From NCBI RefSeq assembly GCF_900116445.1, contig NZ_FPBH01000007.1, forward strand, positions 62,001-126,000: DNA of 64,000 nt. Reading direction: 5' to 3'. The notes under the pieces are model-generated. The model made no database searches and was not told where the DNA came from. It worked only from the letters and a program-made list of their open reading frames with translations. The position numbers and the translations under genes are program-made. How positions within the stretch are numbered: position 1 is the first letter of the stretch; every line of letters begins with the position of its first letter. The DNA comes from Paraburkholderia aspalathi (lineage in GTDB: Bacteria; Pseudomonadota; Gammaproteobacteria; Burkholderiales; Burkholderiaceae). This document shows positions 53,438 to 63,805 of this stretch, piece by piece.

Positions 53438-54100
53438 CTACCAGCGCGCGCCGAATACGGTTTTCAGTTCTTCGAGCGCGGCTTCGTCGAGCGGCAAGGG
53501 TCGTGGGTTCGTCATCAGCCACAGGCGGGCGGTCTCTTCGAGCTCCTCAAGCACATACGACGCCTGCGCCACCGAACGCTCCCACACCACCGGGCCGAGG
53601 CGCTCGAGCAACACCGCACGAACGGTGCCGGCGAGTGCGGCGATCTGCTCGGCCACTTGCAGGTCGCCGGGGCGCTTGTAACGAATCAGGGGGACGTGAC
53701 CCACTTTCATCACGTAGTACGGCGTGATCGGCGGCAGAACATCGTCGTCGTGCCATACGCCGGCGAGCGTCAACGCAACCAGATGCGTCGAATGCGTGTG
53801 GACGATGCCGCGTGCCTCGCCATTGCGTGCGTAAATGCCCCGATGCAGCGCCAGCGTTTTCGACGGCTTGCCGCCGGACACCGCATTGCCGGCGAAATCG
53901 ACCTTGGCGATATCGGCGGGATCGAGCCGGCCGAGACAGGCATCGGTCGGCGTGATCAGCCAGCCGTCGTCAAGGCGCGCGCTGATGTTGCCCGCGCTGC
54001 CCACCGTATAGCCGCGTTGATAGAGACTCGCACCGGTCACGCAGATTTCTTCGCGCACGCGTGCTTCGCTCGTCGTGTGGAGTGCGGGTGTGCCGGTCAT
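53438..54100 (-). CDS. otnC: 3-oxo-tetronate 4-phosphate decarboxylase (class II aldolase family)
   Basis: This 220-residue class II aldolase/adducin-fold protein has [18 protein letters not shown], the acidic residue in [14 protein letters not shown] and the Zn ligands in [11 protein letters not shown], then a third His downstream in [10 protein letters not shown]. It decarboxylates 3-oxo-tetronate 4-phosphate to dihydroxyacetone phosphate. Its start overlaps the otnK stop by 4 bases (ATGA), showing coupling. Confidence 0.87.
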   Translation of the reverse strand: MTGTPALHTTSEARVREEICVTGASLYQRGYTVGSAGNISARLDDGWLITPTDACLGRLDPADIAKVDFAGNAVSGGKPSKTLALHRGIYARNGEARGIVHTHSTHLVALTLAGVWHDDDVLPPITPYYVMKVGHVPLIRYKRPGDLQVAEQIAALAGTVRAVLLERLGPVVWERSVAQASYVLEELEETARLWLMTNPRPLPLDEAALEELKTVFGARW

Positions 54101-55407
54101 TGCACACCTCCATCGAGGTGACGCAGCGCCTTGTCGAAAAAGTCGGTCGTGCCGAAGTTGCCGGATTTCAATGCGAGCGCGAGCGGGTCGGCGTCCGTCG
54201 TTGCAGTGGCGGGCACGCCGGGATCGATCTGCGCGCCGATCCGCAACGTGCGCACGTCGAGCGCCTGCACTACGGCGCCCGAGGTTTCACCGCCCGCCAC
54301 CACGAACTTGCGCACGCCGCGTTCGTGCAAACCGCGTGCGATCGACGCCAGCGTGGATTCAACCAGGTGTCCCGCTTCGTTGACGCCGAGCTCGCGTTGC
54401 ACCGCTTTGACTTCGTCGGGCGTGGCGGTCGCGTAGATCAATACGGGCTCGGCTTTGTCCAGGTACGGCTGCGCAAAGGCCAGCGCCTGCTCGATCACCG
54501 GTTCGCCGCGTGCCGCCGCCAGCGGATCGATGCGGAACGCGGGCCGTGTTTCGCGCCAGACCGCCACTTGCGCGTTAGTCGCTTTCGAAGCACTGCCGGC
54601 CAGCACCGCCGACAATCCTTCGACACGCGGCAATTGCGCGGCATCATTGCCTTCCGCAAGCAAACCAGCGCGACGGAAATTGGCGGGCAAACCTAGCGCC
54701 ACGCCGGAGCCACCGGTGATCAACGTGAGGTCGGCACATGCCTCGCCGAGCACATAAAGATCCGCGTCTGATACTGCGTCGGCAATCGCTATTCGCACGC
54801 CATCGCCGCGTAGTGCATCGAGGGAATCGCGTACGGACGACACGCCTTTTGCCACCGTGTCATAACGCACGAGGCCGACTTTCGATCCAGTCTGTCGCTG
54901 CAGCACACGCACGAGGTTCGCATCGCGCATCGGCGTCAGCGGATGGTTTTCCATACCCGATTCGTTCAGCAAGGTGTCGCCGACGAACAGATAGCCGCGA
55001 TAGATCGTGCGGCCGTTCTCGGGAAATGCCGGGCAGGCAATCGTGAAAGCCGTTGCGCCAACCTCTGCGGACAACGCGTCGAGCAAGGCATCCGTGACCG
55101 GACCGATGTTGCCGGCGTCGGTCGAATCGAACGTCGAACAATATTTGAAAAAGAACTGGCGGCATCCTTGCGCGCGCAACCAGTCGAGCGCGGCGAGCGA
55201 TTGCGCGACCGCGTCGGCGGCGGGAATCGTGCGCGATTTCAGCGCGACGACCAGCGCGTCGGCTTGGACGGCATCGTTCGACGCGGGCACGCCGATGGTC
55301 TGCACCGTGCGCATGCCGCCGCGCACCAGCATGTTGGCGAGATCGGTGGCGCCGGTGAAATCGTCGGCGATACAGCCGAGCAGCGCGCGTCTGGACGGAG
55401 TGGTCAT
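54097..55407 (-). CDS. otnK: 3-oxo-tetronate kinase (four-carbon acid sugar kinase, DUF1537)
   Basis: This 436-residue protein has an N-terminal acid-sugar-binding domain (LLGCIADDFTGATDLANML) and a C-terminal nucleotide-binding domain (FVVAGGETSGAVVQAL). It phosphorylates 3-oxo-tetronate at C4. Length and two-domain layout match OtnK. It lies 14 bases after ltnD and overlaps otnC. Confidence 0.9.
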   Translation of the reverse strand: MTTPSRRALLGCIADDFTGATDLANMLVRGGMRTVQTIGVPASNDAVQADALVVALKSRTIPAADAVAQSLAALDWLRAQGCRQFFFKYCSTFDSTDAGNIGPVTDALLDALSAEVGATAFTIACPAFPENGRTIYRGYLFVGDTLLNESGMENHPLTPMRDANLVRVLQRQTGSKVGLVRYDTVAKGVSSVRDSLDALRGDGVRIAIADAVSDADLYVLGEACADLTLITGGSGVALGLPANFRRAGLLAEGNDAAQLPRVEGLSAVLAGSASKATNAQVAVWRETRPAFRIDPLAAARGEPVIEQALAFAQPYLDKAEPVLIYATATPDEVKAVQRELGVNEAGHLVESTLASIARGLHERGVRKFVVAGGETSGAVVQALDVRTLRIGAQIDPGVPATATTDADPLALALKSGNFGTTDFFDKALRHLDGGVQ

Positions 55408-55421
55408 GGCAGGCTCCGCGC

Positions 55422-56312
55422 TTACTTCGCCGCCGGCAAGTCAATGCCGGGGAAGATCTTGATCACAGCCGAATCGTCCTCGCCACCATGCCCTGCAGTC
55501 GACGCCATCATAAACATCTGATGCGCCGCCGCCGATAGGGGCAGCGGGAATTTCGAGCGGCGCGCGGTATCGAGCACGAGACCAAGATCCTTCACGAAGA
55601 TATCGACCGCCGAGAGCGGCGTGTAATCGCCGCTCAGAATATGCGGCACGCGGTTCTCGAACATCCACGAATTGCCAGCGCTGTGCGTGATCACCTCGTA
55701 CAGCGCATCAGGATCGACGCCTTCGCGCAAGCCGAGCGCCATCGCCTCGGCGGCCACGGCGATATGCACGCCGGCCAGCAACTGATTGATGATCTTCACC
55801 TTCGACCCCGCGCCGTGCGCCGAGCCCAGCCGATAAACCTTGCCCGCCATCGCGGCCAGCACGTCCTCGCATGCGGTATAAGCGGTGTCCGGGCCAGACG
55901 TCATCATCGTCATTTCGCCGGACGCGGCGCGCGCCGCGCCACCGGAGACCGGCGCGTCGAGCATGTGCAAACCGGCCGCTTCGATGCGCTTGCCGAGTTC
56001 GATCGCGAAGTCCGGTGCGACGGTTGCGCTTGCAATCACCACGCTGCCGGGTTTCATCGCGGCGACCGCACCTTGCGCGCCGAATAGCACCGCGTCGGTT
56101 TGGGCAGCATTCACGACCAGCGTGACGACTACCTCGCATTGCGCGCCGAGCTCGGCAGGCGACGCACAGCCGACGCCGCCTGCCGCCACGAACGCTTGCA
56201 GGATCTCGCTGCGCAGATCGCACGCGTGGACCTGAAAGCCCGCGCGCAGCAACGAGCGCGCGACGCCCATGCCCATCGCCCCGAGACCGATAACGCCGAC
56301 ATTTCTGGACAT
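55422..56312 (-). CDS. ltnD: L-threonate dehydrogenase
   Basis: This 296-residue beta-hydroxyacid dehydrogenase has the Rossmann start VGVIGLGAMGMGVARSLL, the substrate loop DAPVSGGAARAASG and catalytic Lys in GAGSKVKIINQLLAG (about residue 172). In the tetronate pathway LtnD oxidises L-threonate to 2-oxo-tetronate. It is the first enzyme gene, 75 bases after the GntR gene. Having both ltnD and denD lets the operon handle two stereoisomers. Confidence 0.88.
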   Translation of the reverse strand: MSRNVGVIGLGAMGMGVARSLLRAGFQVHACDLRSEILQAFVAAGGVGCASPAELGAQCEVVVTLVVNAAQTDAVLFGAQGAVAAMKPGSVVIASATVAPDFAIELGKRIEAAGLHMLDAPVSGGAARAASGEMTMMTSGPDTAYTACEDVLAAMAGKVYRLGSAHGAGSKVKIINQLLAGVHIAVAAEAMALGLREGVDPDALYEVITHSAGNSWMFENRVPHILSGDYTPLSAVDIFVKDLGLVLDTARRSKFPLPLSAAAHQMFMMASTAGHGGEDDSAVIKIFPGIDLPAAK

Positions 56313-56387
56313 GCCTGACCTCTACTTTGGTTAGCCGCGAGCGCAGCGATAAAACCCCACCCGGCACCCGCGCCGGCTTAGTTCAGC

Positions 56388-57092
56388 TCAGCAAATGCCC
56401 GCGTCGGCGAGCCGCCGGGCCGCATTGTTCATATGCGTACTCGCCGCATTGCGCGCCGCCATCGAATCGCCAACCCGGATCGCCGCGACGATGGCCGCAT
56501 GCTCTTCGCGCACCTGGCGTGAGAAGTCATCGCGCAGCGCTTCGTTGCGACGGGTGACCAGGGTGCCGGCCTCGAGGTATTGATTCAAGAAGGTGAGTGT
56601 TTTGAGGAAATACGGATTGCCGGTGGCCGCGGCGATTGCGCGATGGAAAGCGACATCTTCGGCGACGCCGTTCTCGCCTTCGGCCACCGCTTCGTCGATC
56701 TTCGCGAGGGCGGCGTCGATCGACATCATGTCCGCGTCGCTGCGGCGCATGGCGGCTTCCGAGGCGACTTCCGCCTCGATCGCCCGCCGCAGCGCGAGGA
56801 TCTGCAGCACCGAGCCGGTTTCGACCGCTTCCGCATAGTCGATGCGCAGCGGCCGGATCGCGCCGTGCGCGGCGATAAACACGCCGCTGCCCTGGCGCGG
56901 CTCGACCACGCCCTCGTTTTTCAACCGCGAAATCGCCTCGCGGATCACCGTGCGGCTTACGCCGAACTGCTGCGCCAGCACCGCCTCGGTCGGCAGCTTG
57001 CCGACGCGCGCGAAGGTGCCTTTGTCGATCTGCTTAAGCAACTGCTGCGCGACGGTATCGCTCAGCGCGCGGGCAGGAATCTTGTCGAACAT
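56388..57092 (-). CDS. FadR-subfamily GntR regulator of the tetronate operon
   Basis: This 234-residue protein has a winged HTH (GKLPTEAVLAQQFGVSRTVI) with the VEPRQGSGVFIA wing, and an FCD domain containing EDVAFHRAIAAATGN with Asp/His metal ligands. As first gene of the minus-strand operon it probably represses its own transcription until a tetronate-derived inducer is present. Upstream, TTGT...ACAA with an 11-base interior (near 57109-57130) is a possible operator. Effector inferred from context. Confidence 0.82.
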   Translation of the reverse strand: MFDKIPARALSDTVAQQLLKQIDKGTFARVGKLPTEAVLAQQFGVSRTVIREAISRLKNEGVVEPRQGSGVFIAAHGAIRPLRIDYAEAVETGSVLQILALRRAIEAEVASEAAMRRSDADMMSIDAALAKIDEAVAEGENGVAEDVAFHRAIAAATGNPYFLKTLTFLNQYLEAGTLVTRRNEALRDDFSRQVREEHAAIVAAIRVGDSMAARNAASTHMNNAARRLADAGIC

Positions 57093-57245
57093 GGGGGCCC
57101 CGAAGAATCAGGTTGTCGGGTCATCATACAAATTTGAGGCTCGGGCGGCATCGATGCAAACCCTGAGTTTTCTGGGCACGGTCGCGCGACGCCTATGGCG
57201 CGCACGTCGTAACGGCCGATCGGACATCAGTCGGCGGTGGTGTTC

Positions 57246-57614
57246 CTATTCCTTCACTGGCGGCTGCACAGAATCAAATACCTGCCCATGGTCATAGATA
57301 AACAGAAACACGCACCCCGTTTCGCTCCTGAAGCCGTGATCGATGGTTCCCGCGCTGGCAATGCCGACCCATCCTGCCGACAGGACCTCGCCGTTCTGAA
57401 CGGCCTCACCCTCGAGCATGTAAATGAATTCGGGCCCAGTATGGAAATGGTCCGGAAAGGTCACGCCCGGAGCGAACTTCACTAACTGAATGGCACGGCC
57501 GTCTGCGGTTCCGAGGTTTTTGACTTCAACACCAGGCGCGACGGCCGATCGCTGCCACGGAACCGCTTCGCTGTCGCGGCGGCTAAAGGAGGGAAATGCG
57601 GCGATCTCTTTCAT
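57246..57614 (-). CDS. Single-domain cupin protein
   Basis: This 122-residue cupin has motif 1 as FPDHFHTGPEFIYMLEGE (two His and a Glu for metal binding) and motif 2 as GTIDHGFRSETGCVFLFI. It resembles the ChrR-like cupin family of small sensor or enzyme domains. No partner sigma factor or regulator is adjacent. It is divergent from the efflux operon. Function unknown. Confidence 0.75.
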   Translation of the reverse strand: MKEIAAFPSFSRRDSEAVPWQRSAVAPGVEVKNLGTADGRAIQLVKFAPGVTFPDHFHTGPEFIYMLEGEAVQNGEVLSAGWVGIASAGTIDHGFRSETGCVFLFIYDHGQVFDSVQPPVKE

Positions 57615-57842
57615 CTGGATGTCCCGGCGACGTTAATCCCCAAGCCCGAATGCCCGTCAAGCGCTCTGACTACGTGATCTCGTGCGCGAGCGCAGCGATC
57701 GGCCATGCTAGGCTACGCGTAGAAATGTCCCGCGTGGTATAAATTGCGGCGTCGGGAAAAGAAACATCGAAAGTTCAAGTTGCCTGAATATCCGCGCCCG
57801 CTCTGTCGTTTAGGTTAAACGCAGGCGATATAAGGTGGATCG

Positions 57843-59348
57843 ATGATCGACGTTATCCAGCATATTGTCCGGCAGCGGCGCCTGTGCGTCGCCCTATGCG
57901 GCTGCGCCGCAGTCGCCGGCTGCATGGTCGGTCCCGATTACCGTACTCCCCCCGCGCCCGCTACCGACACCTACACCGCCTCGCCACTGCCCGACCAGAC
58001 GGCCTCTTCTCCGGGAGCCGCCGGCTTGCCGCAGCGCTTTGTGCCGGGACAGGACATTCCCGCCGCCTGGTGGGCGCTCTTTCATTGCGAACCGCTCGAC
58101 GCGCTGATTCGTCAGGCCCTCGTCAACAGTCCAAACATCACCGCGGCGCAAGCCGCATTGCGGCAGGCACGCGAAAACTTCTCAGCGCAGGCCGGCGGCA
58201 CCCTTCTGCCTAGCGTCGACGCGCAGCTTGGCGCCACGCGCGAGAAACTGAACGGCATCGCATTCGGCCAACCCGGCGTGGTCGATGAGTTCAATCTGTA
58301 CAACGCATCGGTGAACGTGTCGTACAAACTCGACGTGTTCGGCGGCTCGCGGCGTGAGCTCGAAGCGCTGCACGCACAAATCGATTACCAGCGTTTCCAG
58401 TTGCAAGCCGCCTATCTTGCGATGTCCGCCAACATCGTGACCGCGGCCGTCAAGGAAGCGTCGCTGCGCGCGCAGATCGAGGCAACCGAGCGGATCGCCG
58501 CGGAGGAAGACGAGCAGCTCGGCGTACTCGGCAAGCAGTTCGAACTGGGCGGCGTGGGCCGCACGGCGGTGCTCGCGCAGCAAACCCTCCTTGCGCAGAC
58601 CCGCGCCACGCTGCCGCCGCTGCAACAACAGCTCGACCAGACGCGTCACCAGCTCGCCGTGCTGGCCGGCAAATTGCCCAGCGACGCCACCTTGCCCGAA
58701 TTCAGGCTCGAGATGTTTTCGTTGCCCGAAGCGCTGCCTGTAAGCCTGCCGTCTGCACTGGTGCAGCAGCGGCCCGACATCCTCGCTGCCGACGCCGTAC
58801 TGCATCAGGCCAGCGCGCAAATCGGCGTGGCGACCGCGGCGATGTATCCGCAGATCACGCTGTCCGCAAGCTACGGCGCCGAGGCCCTGACGCCGGCCCA
58901 GGTGTTCAAGGCCGGCAGCACGATCTGGAGCCTGGGCGCCGGTCTGCTGCAACCGGTCTTCCACGGCGGACAACTGAGCGCGCAGAAGCGCGCGGCCGAG
59001 GCGGCATACGAACAGGCCGATGCGCAATATCGTGAAACGGTGCTACTGGCGTTCCAGAACGTCGCGGACTCGCTGCGCGCGCTCGATCACGACGCGACCG
59101 GCCTGAAAGCGCAGACGGACGCCTGGCGCTCCGCCAGCGATTCGCTCGAACTGACGCGCGGGCAGTATCGCGTCGGCGGCGTGAGCTACCTGGCGCTCCT
59201 CGATGCCCAACGCCAGTACCAGCAAACGGTGGTGAGCCTCGCGCAGGCCCAGGCCTCCCGCTACGCCGACACCGCGGCCCTCTTCCAGGCGCTCGGTGGC
59301 GGCTGGTGGAACGCTGCAGCGCCGACCGCCGCCGCAACAACGCAATGA
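57843..59348 (+). CDS. RND efflux outer-membrane factor (NodT/OprM family lipoprotein)
   Basis: This 501-residue protein has a lipobox at CAAVAGC (Cys27), followed by MVGPDYRTPPAPA, the canonical start of mature OprM-type channels. Two TolC-like repeats follow, with the conserved NSPNITAAQAALRQARENF and QQRPDILAADAVLHQAS segments. It is the first gene of the efflux operon; in most RND operons this component comes last. Start ATG at 57843 fits the signal sequence. Confidence 0.9.
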   Translation: MIDVIQHIVRQRRLCVALCGCAAVAGCMVGPDYRTPPAPATDTYTASPLPDQTASSPGAAGLPQRFVPGQDIPAAWWALFHCEPLDALIRQALVNSPNITAAQAALRQARENFSAQAGGTLLPSVDAQLGATREKLNGIAFGQPGVVDEFNLYNASVNVSYKLDVFGGSRRELEALHAQIDYQRFQLQAAYLAMSANIVTAAVKEASLRAQIEATERIAAEEDEQLGVLGKQFELGGVGRTAVLAQQTLLAQTRATLPPLQQQLDQTRHQLAVLAGKLPSDATLPEFRLEMFSLPEALPVSLPSALVQQRPDILAADAVLHQASAQIGVATAAMYPQITLSASYGAEALTPAQVFKAGSTIWSLGAGLLQPVFHGGQLSAQKRAAEAAYEQADAQYRETVLLAFQNVADSLRALDHDATGLKAQTDAWRSASDSLELTRGQYRVGGVSYLALLDAQRQYQQTVVSLAQAQASRYADTAALFQALGGGWWNAAAPTAAATTQ

Positions 59349-59483
59349 CGCAATGACGCAGCGACCGACGCATTGACATAACCAGACAGAACGCTCGCCG
59401 TAGCGCTCTTTGCAACACGCGCTGTCAGACACGAAGGCATGCAAAGTCCGGCGCTTCGCCCAATGCCGTGCAAGGACATCACG

Positions 59484-60635
59484 ATGACCGAAAGAAAACC
59501 GATGACGAAGCGGATGGTGATCATGCTGATCTGTGTCGGCCTGCTGCTGGCCGCACTCGTCGGCTTCAACCAGTTCCGCTCGTATATGTTCGCCAAGTTC
59601 ATGGCGGGCAACGCGGCGCCACCCGCCACCGTTTCGGCGGTCGTCGCCGGTTATCAGACGTGGCAGCCGCAGCTAGCGGCGGTCGGCAGCCTGCGCGCCG
59701 TGCGCGGCGTCGACGTTACGACCGAAGTTGCGGGCCTCGTGCGCGAGGTGGCGTTCAGTTCCGGGCAGGAAGCGAAGGCCGGGCAAGTCCTCGTCAGACT
59801 CAATGCCGACAGCGACGTGGCGCTGCTCCAGTCGCTCCAGGCTGCAGCAGAACTCGCACAGACGGTCTACACGCGCGACAAGGCGCAGTACGACATCAAG
59901 GCCATCGCCAAGGCGCAGCTCGACGCGGACGCCGCCGACCTGAAGGGCAAGAAGGCGCAAGTCGCGCAACAGGCCGCGCTCGTCGACAAGAAGACCATCC
60001 GCGCACCGTTTGCGGGGCGCCTCGGCATCACCACGATCAATCCGGGCCAATACATCAATCCGGGCGATGCGATCGTCACGCTGCAGGCGATCGATCCGAT
60101 CTACGCCGATTTCTACCTGCCGCAACAGCAGCTCGGCCAGCTCGCGATCGGCCAGACCATCGTGGTCGACACCAACGCGTTTAGCGGCCAAACGTTCGTG
60201 GGCAAGATCCAGTCGCTCAGCCCGAAAGTCGACAGCACCACGCGCAACGTGCAGATCGAAGCGAGCGTGGACAATCACGAGCGCAAGCTGCTGCCGGGCA
60301 TGTATGCGAACGTGAAAATCGACGCGGGCGCCGGACAGCGCTACCTGACGCTGCCGCAAACCGCGATCACCTACAACCCCTATGGCGCGACCGTGTTCGT
60401 CGTCAAGCCGGGCACACAAGCCAATGCGCAAGGCAAGAAGCTGCCCGTCGCGCAGCAGGTGTTCGTCACGCCAGGGCCGACGCGCGGCGATCAGGTTGCG
60501 ATCCTCAAAGGCGTCGAGGCCGGCACGCAGGTCGTGACGAGCGGGCAGCTCAAACTCAAGAACGGCACGCCGCTCGTCATCAACAACAGCGTGCAGCCCT
60601 CGGACAGTCCGAACCCGACGCCGCAGGAACAATAG
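59484..60635 (+). CDS. RND efflux periplasmic adaptor (membrane fusion protein)
   Basis: This 383-residue protein has one N-terminal membrane segment (about residues 10-28), a lipoyl-like half (SLRAVRGVDVTTEVAGLVRE...AGQVLVRLNADSD), an alpha-hairpin (~85-150), the second half-lipoyl motif TIRAPFAGRLGITTINPGQYINPGD and beta-barrel and proximal domains. There is no lipobox, so it is anchored by the helix. An AAGGACATCACG leader supports ATG 59484. It lies 135 bases after the channel gene and 12 before the pump. Confidence 0.88.
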   Translation: MTERKPMTKRMVIMLICVGLLLAALVGFNQFRSYMFAKFMAGNAAPPATVSAVVAGYQTWQPQLAAVGSLRAVRGVDVTTEVAGLVREVAFSSGQEAKAGQVLVRLNADSDVALLQSLQAAAELAQTVYTRDKAQYDIKAIAKAQLDADAADLKGKKAQVAQQAALVDKKTIRAPFAGRLGITTINPGQYINPGDAIVTLQAIDPIYADFYLPQQQLGQLAIGQTIVVDTNAFSGQTFVGKIQSLSPKVDSTTRNVQIEASVDNHERKLLPGMYANVKIDAGAGQRYLTLPQTAITYNPYGATVFVVKPGTQANAQGKKLPVAQQVFVTPGPTRGDQVAILKGVEAGTQVVTSGQLKLKNGTPLVINNSVQPSDSPNPTPQEQ

Positions 60636-60647
60636 AGAGACCGCGCG

Positions 60648-63600
60648 ATGACATTCACCGATCTCTTTATCCGGCGGCCCGTGCTTGCATCGGTCGTCAG
60701 CCTGCTGATTCTCGTGCTCGGACTGCGCTCGCTGGCGACCCTGAAAGTCAGCCAGTATCCGCAAACCGAAAACGCCGTTGTGACGATCAGCACGGCTTAC
60801 TACGGGGCGAACGCCGACACCATCGCCGGTTTCATCACGCAGCCGCTCGAGGCGGCAATCGCTCAGGCGCAAGGCATCGACTACATGTCGTCGACGAGCA
60901 GCACCGGCGTGTCGACCATTACCGCCACACTGCGCCTGAACTATGACGCGAACCGCGCGCTGACCGAGATCAACACGCAGATCGGCTCGGTGCGCAACCA
61001 GTTGCCGCCGCAGGCGCAGCAGCCGGTGCTGACGGTACAGACCGGGCAGACCACTGACGCGATGTACATGGGTTTCTACAGCGACGTGCTGCCGAGCAAC
61101 AACGTCACGGATTATCTGCTGCGCGTCATCAAGCCCAAGCTCGATTCGATTGAAGGCGTGCAGACGGCGGAAATTCTCGGCGGACGGCAGTTCGCGTTAC
61201 GCGCGTGGCTCGATTCGACGCGGCTCGCCGCGCACGGCGTGACGGCGAGCGACGTCTTCACGGCGCTCGGCAACAACAATTACCTCGCGACGCTCGGCAC
61301 GACTAAGGGACAAATGGTCAGCGTCGACCTGAACGCGGGCACGGACCTGCATACCGTCGACGACTTCAAGCAACTCGTCATCAAGCAGAAGAACGGCGCG
61401 ATCGTGCGCCTCGAAGACGTCGCGAACGTCGTGCTCGGCGCCGACAGCTACGACTTCAACGTCGCGTTCAGCGGCAAGCGTTCGGTGTTCATCGGCATCA
61501 AGGTGGCGCCGGACGCCAATATCCTCGATGTCGCCAAACGCGTGAAGGCCGTATTTCCCGGGCTGCAGAAGCAGTTTCCGACCGGCATGACCGGCGAGAT
61601 CGTTTATGACGCGACCGACTTCGTCAACACGGCCATCGTCGAGGTGATCAAGACGCTGGTCGAGGCGCTGCTGATCGTCACCGCGGTGATTTTCCTGTTC
61701 CTCGGCAGCTTCCGCGCGGTCATCGTGCCGCTGATCGCGATGCCTCTGTCGCTCATCGGCACGTTCTTCGTGATGCAGTTGCTCGGCTATTCGATCAATC
61801 TGCTGACACTGCTCGCGCTCGTGCTCGCGATCGGGCTCGTCGTGGACGACGCGATCATCGTCGTCGAAAACGTCGATCGCCATATGAAGGAGGAAGGCAA
61901 GGCGCCTTTCGATGCCGCGCTGATCGCCGCGCGCGAACTCGGCGGACCAATTCTCGCGATGACTGTCGTGCTGATCGCCGTGTATGTGCCGATCGGTTTT
62001 CAGGGCGGGCTGACGGGCGCCCTCTTCACCGAATTCGCCTTCTCGCTCGCCGGCGCGGTGACGGTCTCCGGGGTGATCGCGCTGACGTTGTCGCCGATGA
62101 TGTGCTCGCGCTTCTTCCGTGCGGACCAGGAGTCCGGGCGCTTCGCGCGTTTCGTCGACCGCCAGTTCGAACGTGTCCATCGTGGCTATGGCCGCCTGTT
62201 GCACTCGACGCTCGACACGTGGCCCGTGTTCACCATCATGGGCGCGCTGCTGCTCTGCGGCACGGTCTACCTGTTCATGACCTCGAAGGCGGAGCTTGCG
62301 CCGCAGGAGGATCAGGGGATCGTCCTGTCGCAGATCCAGGGGCCGCCGAACGCGACCATCCAGCAGATGCAGATGTACGCGGACCAGGTGTTCGATATCT
62401 CCAAGGCGCTGCCTGAATACGCGCAGATGTTCCAGCTCACGGGCGCGCCGACACTCAACCAGGGGATCGGTGGTGTGCTGTTCAAGACATGGGACCAGCG
62501 CAGCAAGGGCGCGACCGCCTTGCAGCAGGAACTGCAGCAGAAATGGAATCAGATTTCAGGTGCGCGCGTCGCGGCGTTCCAGTTTCCTCCGCTGCCGGGC
62601 TCGCAGGGCTTGCCGGTGCAGTTCGTCATCAGTACGACCGAGCCGTTCGAGAACCTCAACGAAGTTTCGCAGGCAGTCCTGCAAAAAGCCCGCGAGAGCG
62701 GGATGTTTTTCTTCGTCGACAGCGATCTCAAGCTCGACAAGCCGGAAGCCACGCTCGTGGTAGACCGCGACAAGGTCGCCTCCCTCGGGCTCTCGCAGAG
62801 CGACGTCGGGCAAGCGCTCGGGTCGGCGCTCGGGGGCGGCTATGTCAACTACTTCTCGATCGCCGGGCGCTCGTACAAGGTGATTCCGCAGGTCCTGCAG
62901 ACCGATCGTCTGAATCCTTCTCAGGTGCTCGACTACTACCTGCGCACGCCGGACGGCAGCGTCATGCCGGCTTCGACGATTGCGCACCTCGAACACAACG
63001 TGGTGCCGGAATCGATCAACCACTTCCAGCAACTCAACTCGGCGACGATCTCGGGCGTGATCGTGCCGGGCGTGTCGCAGGGCGAGGTGCTCGATTTTCT
63101 GCGCAAGGCGACCACCCAGGTCGCACCGGCAGGCTATGCGGCAGATTATTCGGGCCAGTCGCGGCAGTTCGTACAGGAATCGGGCGGCTTCGTCATCACG
63201 CTGCTGCTCGCCACGATCATCGTGTTCCTTGCGCTTGCGGCGCAGTTCGAAAGTTTCCGTGACCCGATCGTGATTCTGGTTTCGGTGCCGATGGCGCTGT
63301 TCGGTGCGCTCATCTTCATCAACATCGGCTTGACGACGCTGAACATCTACACGCAGGTCGGGCTCGTCACGCTGATGGGGCTCGTCAGTAAACACGGCAT
63401 CCTGATCGTCCAGTTCGCCAACGAGCTGCAACACGCCGGCAAGTCGAAGCGCGAAGCCCTGGAGGAAGCGGCGGCCGTGCGGCTGCGCCCGATTCTGATG
63501 ACCACCGCGGCGATGGTGCTCGGCGTCGTGCCGCTCGTGTTTGCCTCGGGCGCAGGCGCTGCGGGCCGTAACGCGATGGGGCTCGTGATCTTCACGGGGC

Positions 63601-63701
63601 TATCGATCGGCACCCTTTTTACTTTGTTCGTCGTGCCTGCAATGTATATGTTCCTCGCTGCCGATCATCATCGGGACGCTGCCGCGCAGGAGGCAGGCTA
63701 A
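60648..63701 (+). CDS. RND multidrug efflux pump, inner-membrane component
   Basis: This 1017-residue HAE1-type transporter has 12 membrane helices and two large periplasmic loops. FIRRPVLASVVSLLILVLG opens helix 1. The proton-relay pair Asp400-Asp401 lies in GLVVDDAIIVVENV in helix 4, and the second half has GLVSKHGILIVQFANEL in helix 10. It is slightly shorter than AcrB/MexB (about 1045). Substrates cannot be told from sequence; multidrug export is the usual role. No TetR or MarR regulator lies next to the operon. Confidence 0.9.
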   Translation: MTFTDLFIRRPVLASVVSLLILVLGLRSLATLKVSQYPQTENAVVTISTAYYGANADTIAGFITQPLEAAIAQAQGIDYMSSTSSTGVSTITATLRLNYDANRALTEINTQIGSVRNQLPPQAQQPVLTVQTGQTTDAMYMGFYSDVLPSNNVTDYLLRVIKPKLDSIEGVQTAEILGGRQFALRAWLDSTRLAAHGVTASDVFTALGNNNYLATLGTTKGQMVSVDLNAGTDLHTVDDFKQLVIKQKNGAIVRLEDVANVVLGADSYDFNVAFSGKRSVFIGIKVAPDANILDVAKRVKAVFPGLQKQFPTGMTGEIVYDATDFVNTAIVEVIKTLVEALLIVTAVIFLFLGSFRAVIVPLIAMPLSLIGTFFVMQLLGYSINLLTLLALVLAIGLVVDDAIIVVENVDRHMKEEGKAPFDAALIAARELGGPILAMTVVLIAVYVPIGFQGGLTGALFTEFAFSLAGAVTVSGVIALTLSPMMCSRFFRADQESGRFARFVDRQFERVHRGYGRLLHSTLDTWPVFTIMGALLLCGTVYLFMTSKAELAPQEDQGIVLSQIQGPPNATIQQMQMYADQVFDISKALPEYAQMFQLTGAPTLNQGIGGVLFKTWDQRSKGATALQQELQQKWNQISGARVAAFQFPPLPGSQGLPVQFVISTTEPFENLNEVSQAVLQKARESGMFFFVDSDLKLDKPEATLVVDRDKVASLGLSQSDVGQALGSALGGGYVNYFSIAGRSYKVIPQVLQTDRLNPSQVLDYYLRTPDGSVMPASTIAHLEHNVVPESINHFQQLNSATISGVIVPGVSQGEVLDFLRKATTQVAPAGYAADYSGQSRQFVQESGGFVITLLLATIIVFLALAAQFESFRDPIVILVSVPMALFGALIFINIGLTTLNIYTQVGLVTLMGLVSKHGILIVQFANELQHAGKSKREALEEAAAVRLRPILMTTAAMVLGVVPLVFASGAGAAGRNAMGLVIFTGLSIGTLFTLFVVPAMYMFLAADHHRDAAAQEAG

Positions 63702-63805
63702 CGTTTAGTCCGCCTCCCGAGTCAACGAATTATTTATAATCAACGACTTAGCCACTAGGTGCAAAGCAGATTTCACTCGTATCGACCTAGGCGCAAAAGC
63801 GGGCA

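Noticed and set aside
61197..62204. Minus-strand frame inside the RND pump gene
   Set aside because: Composition (Arg, Asp, His, Gln rich) is typical of antisense translation of a membrane-protein gene.
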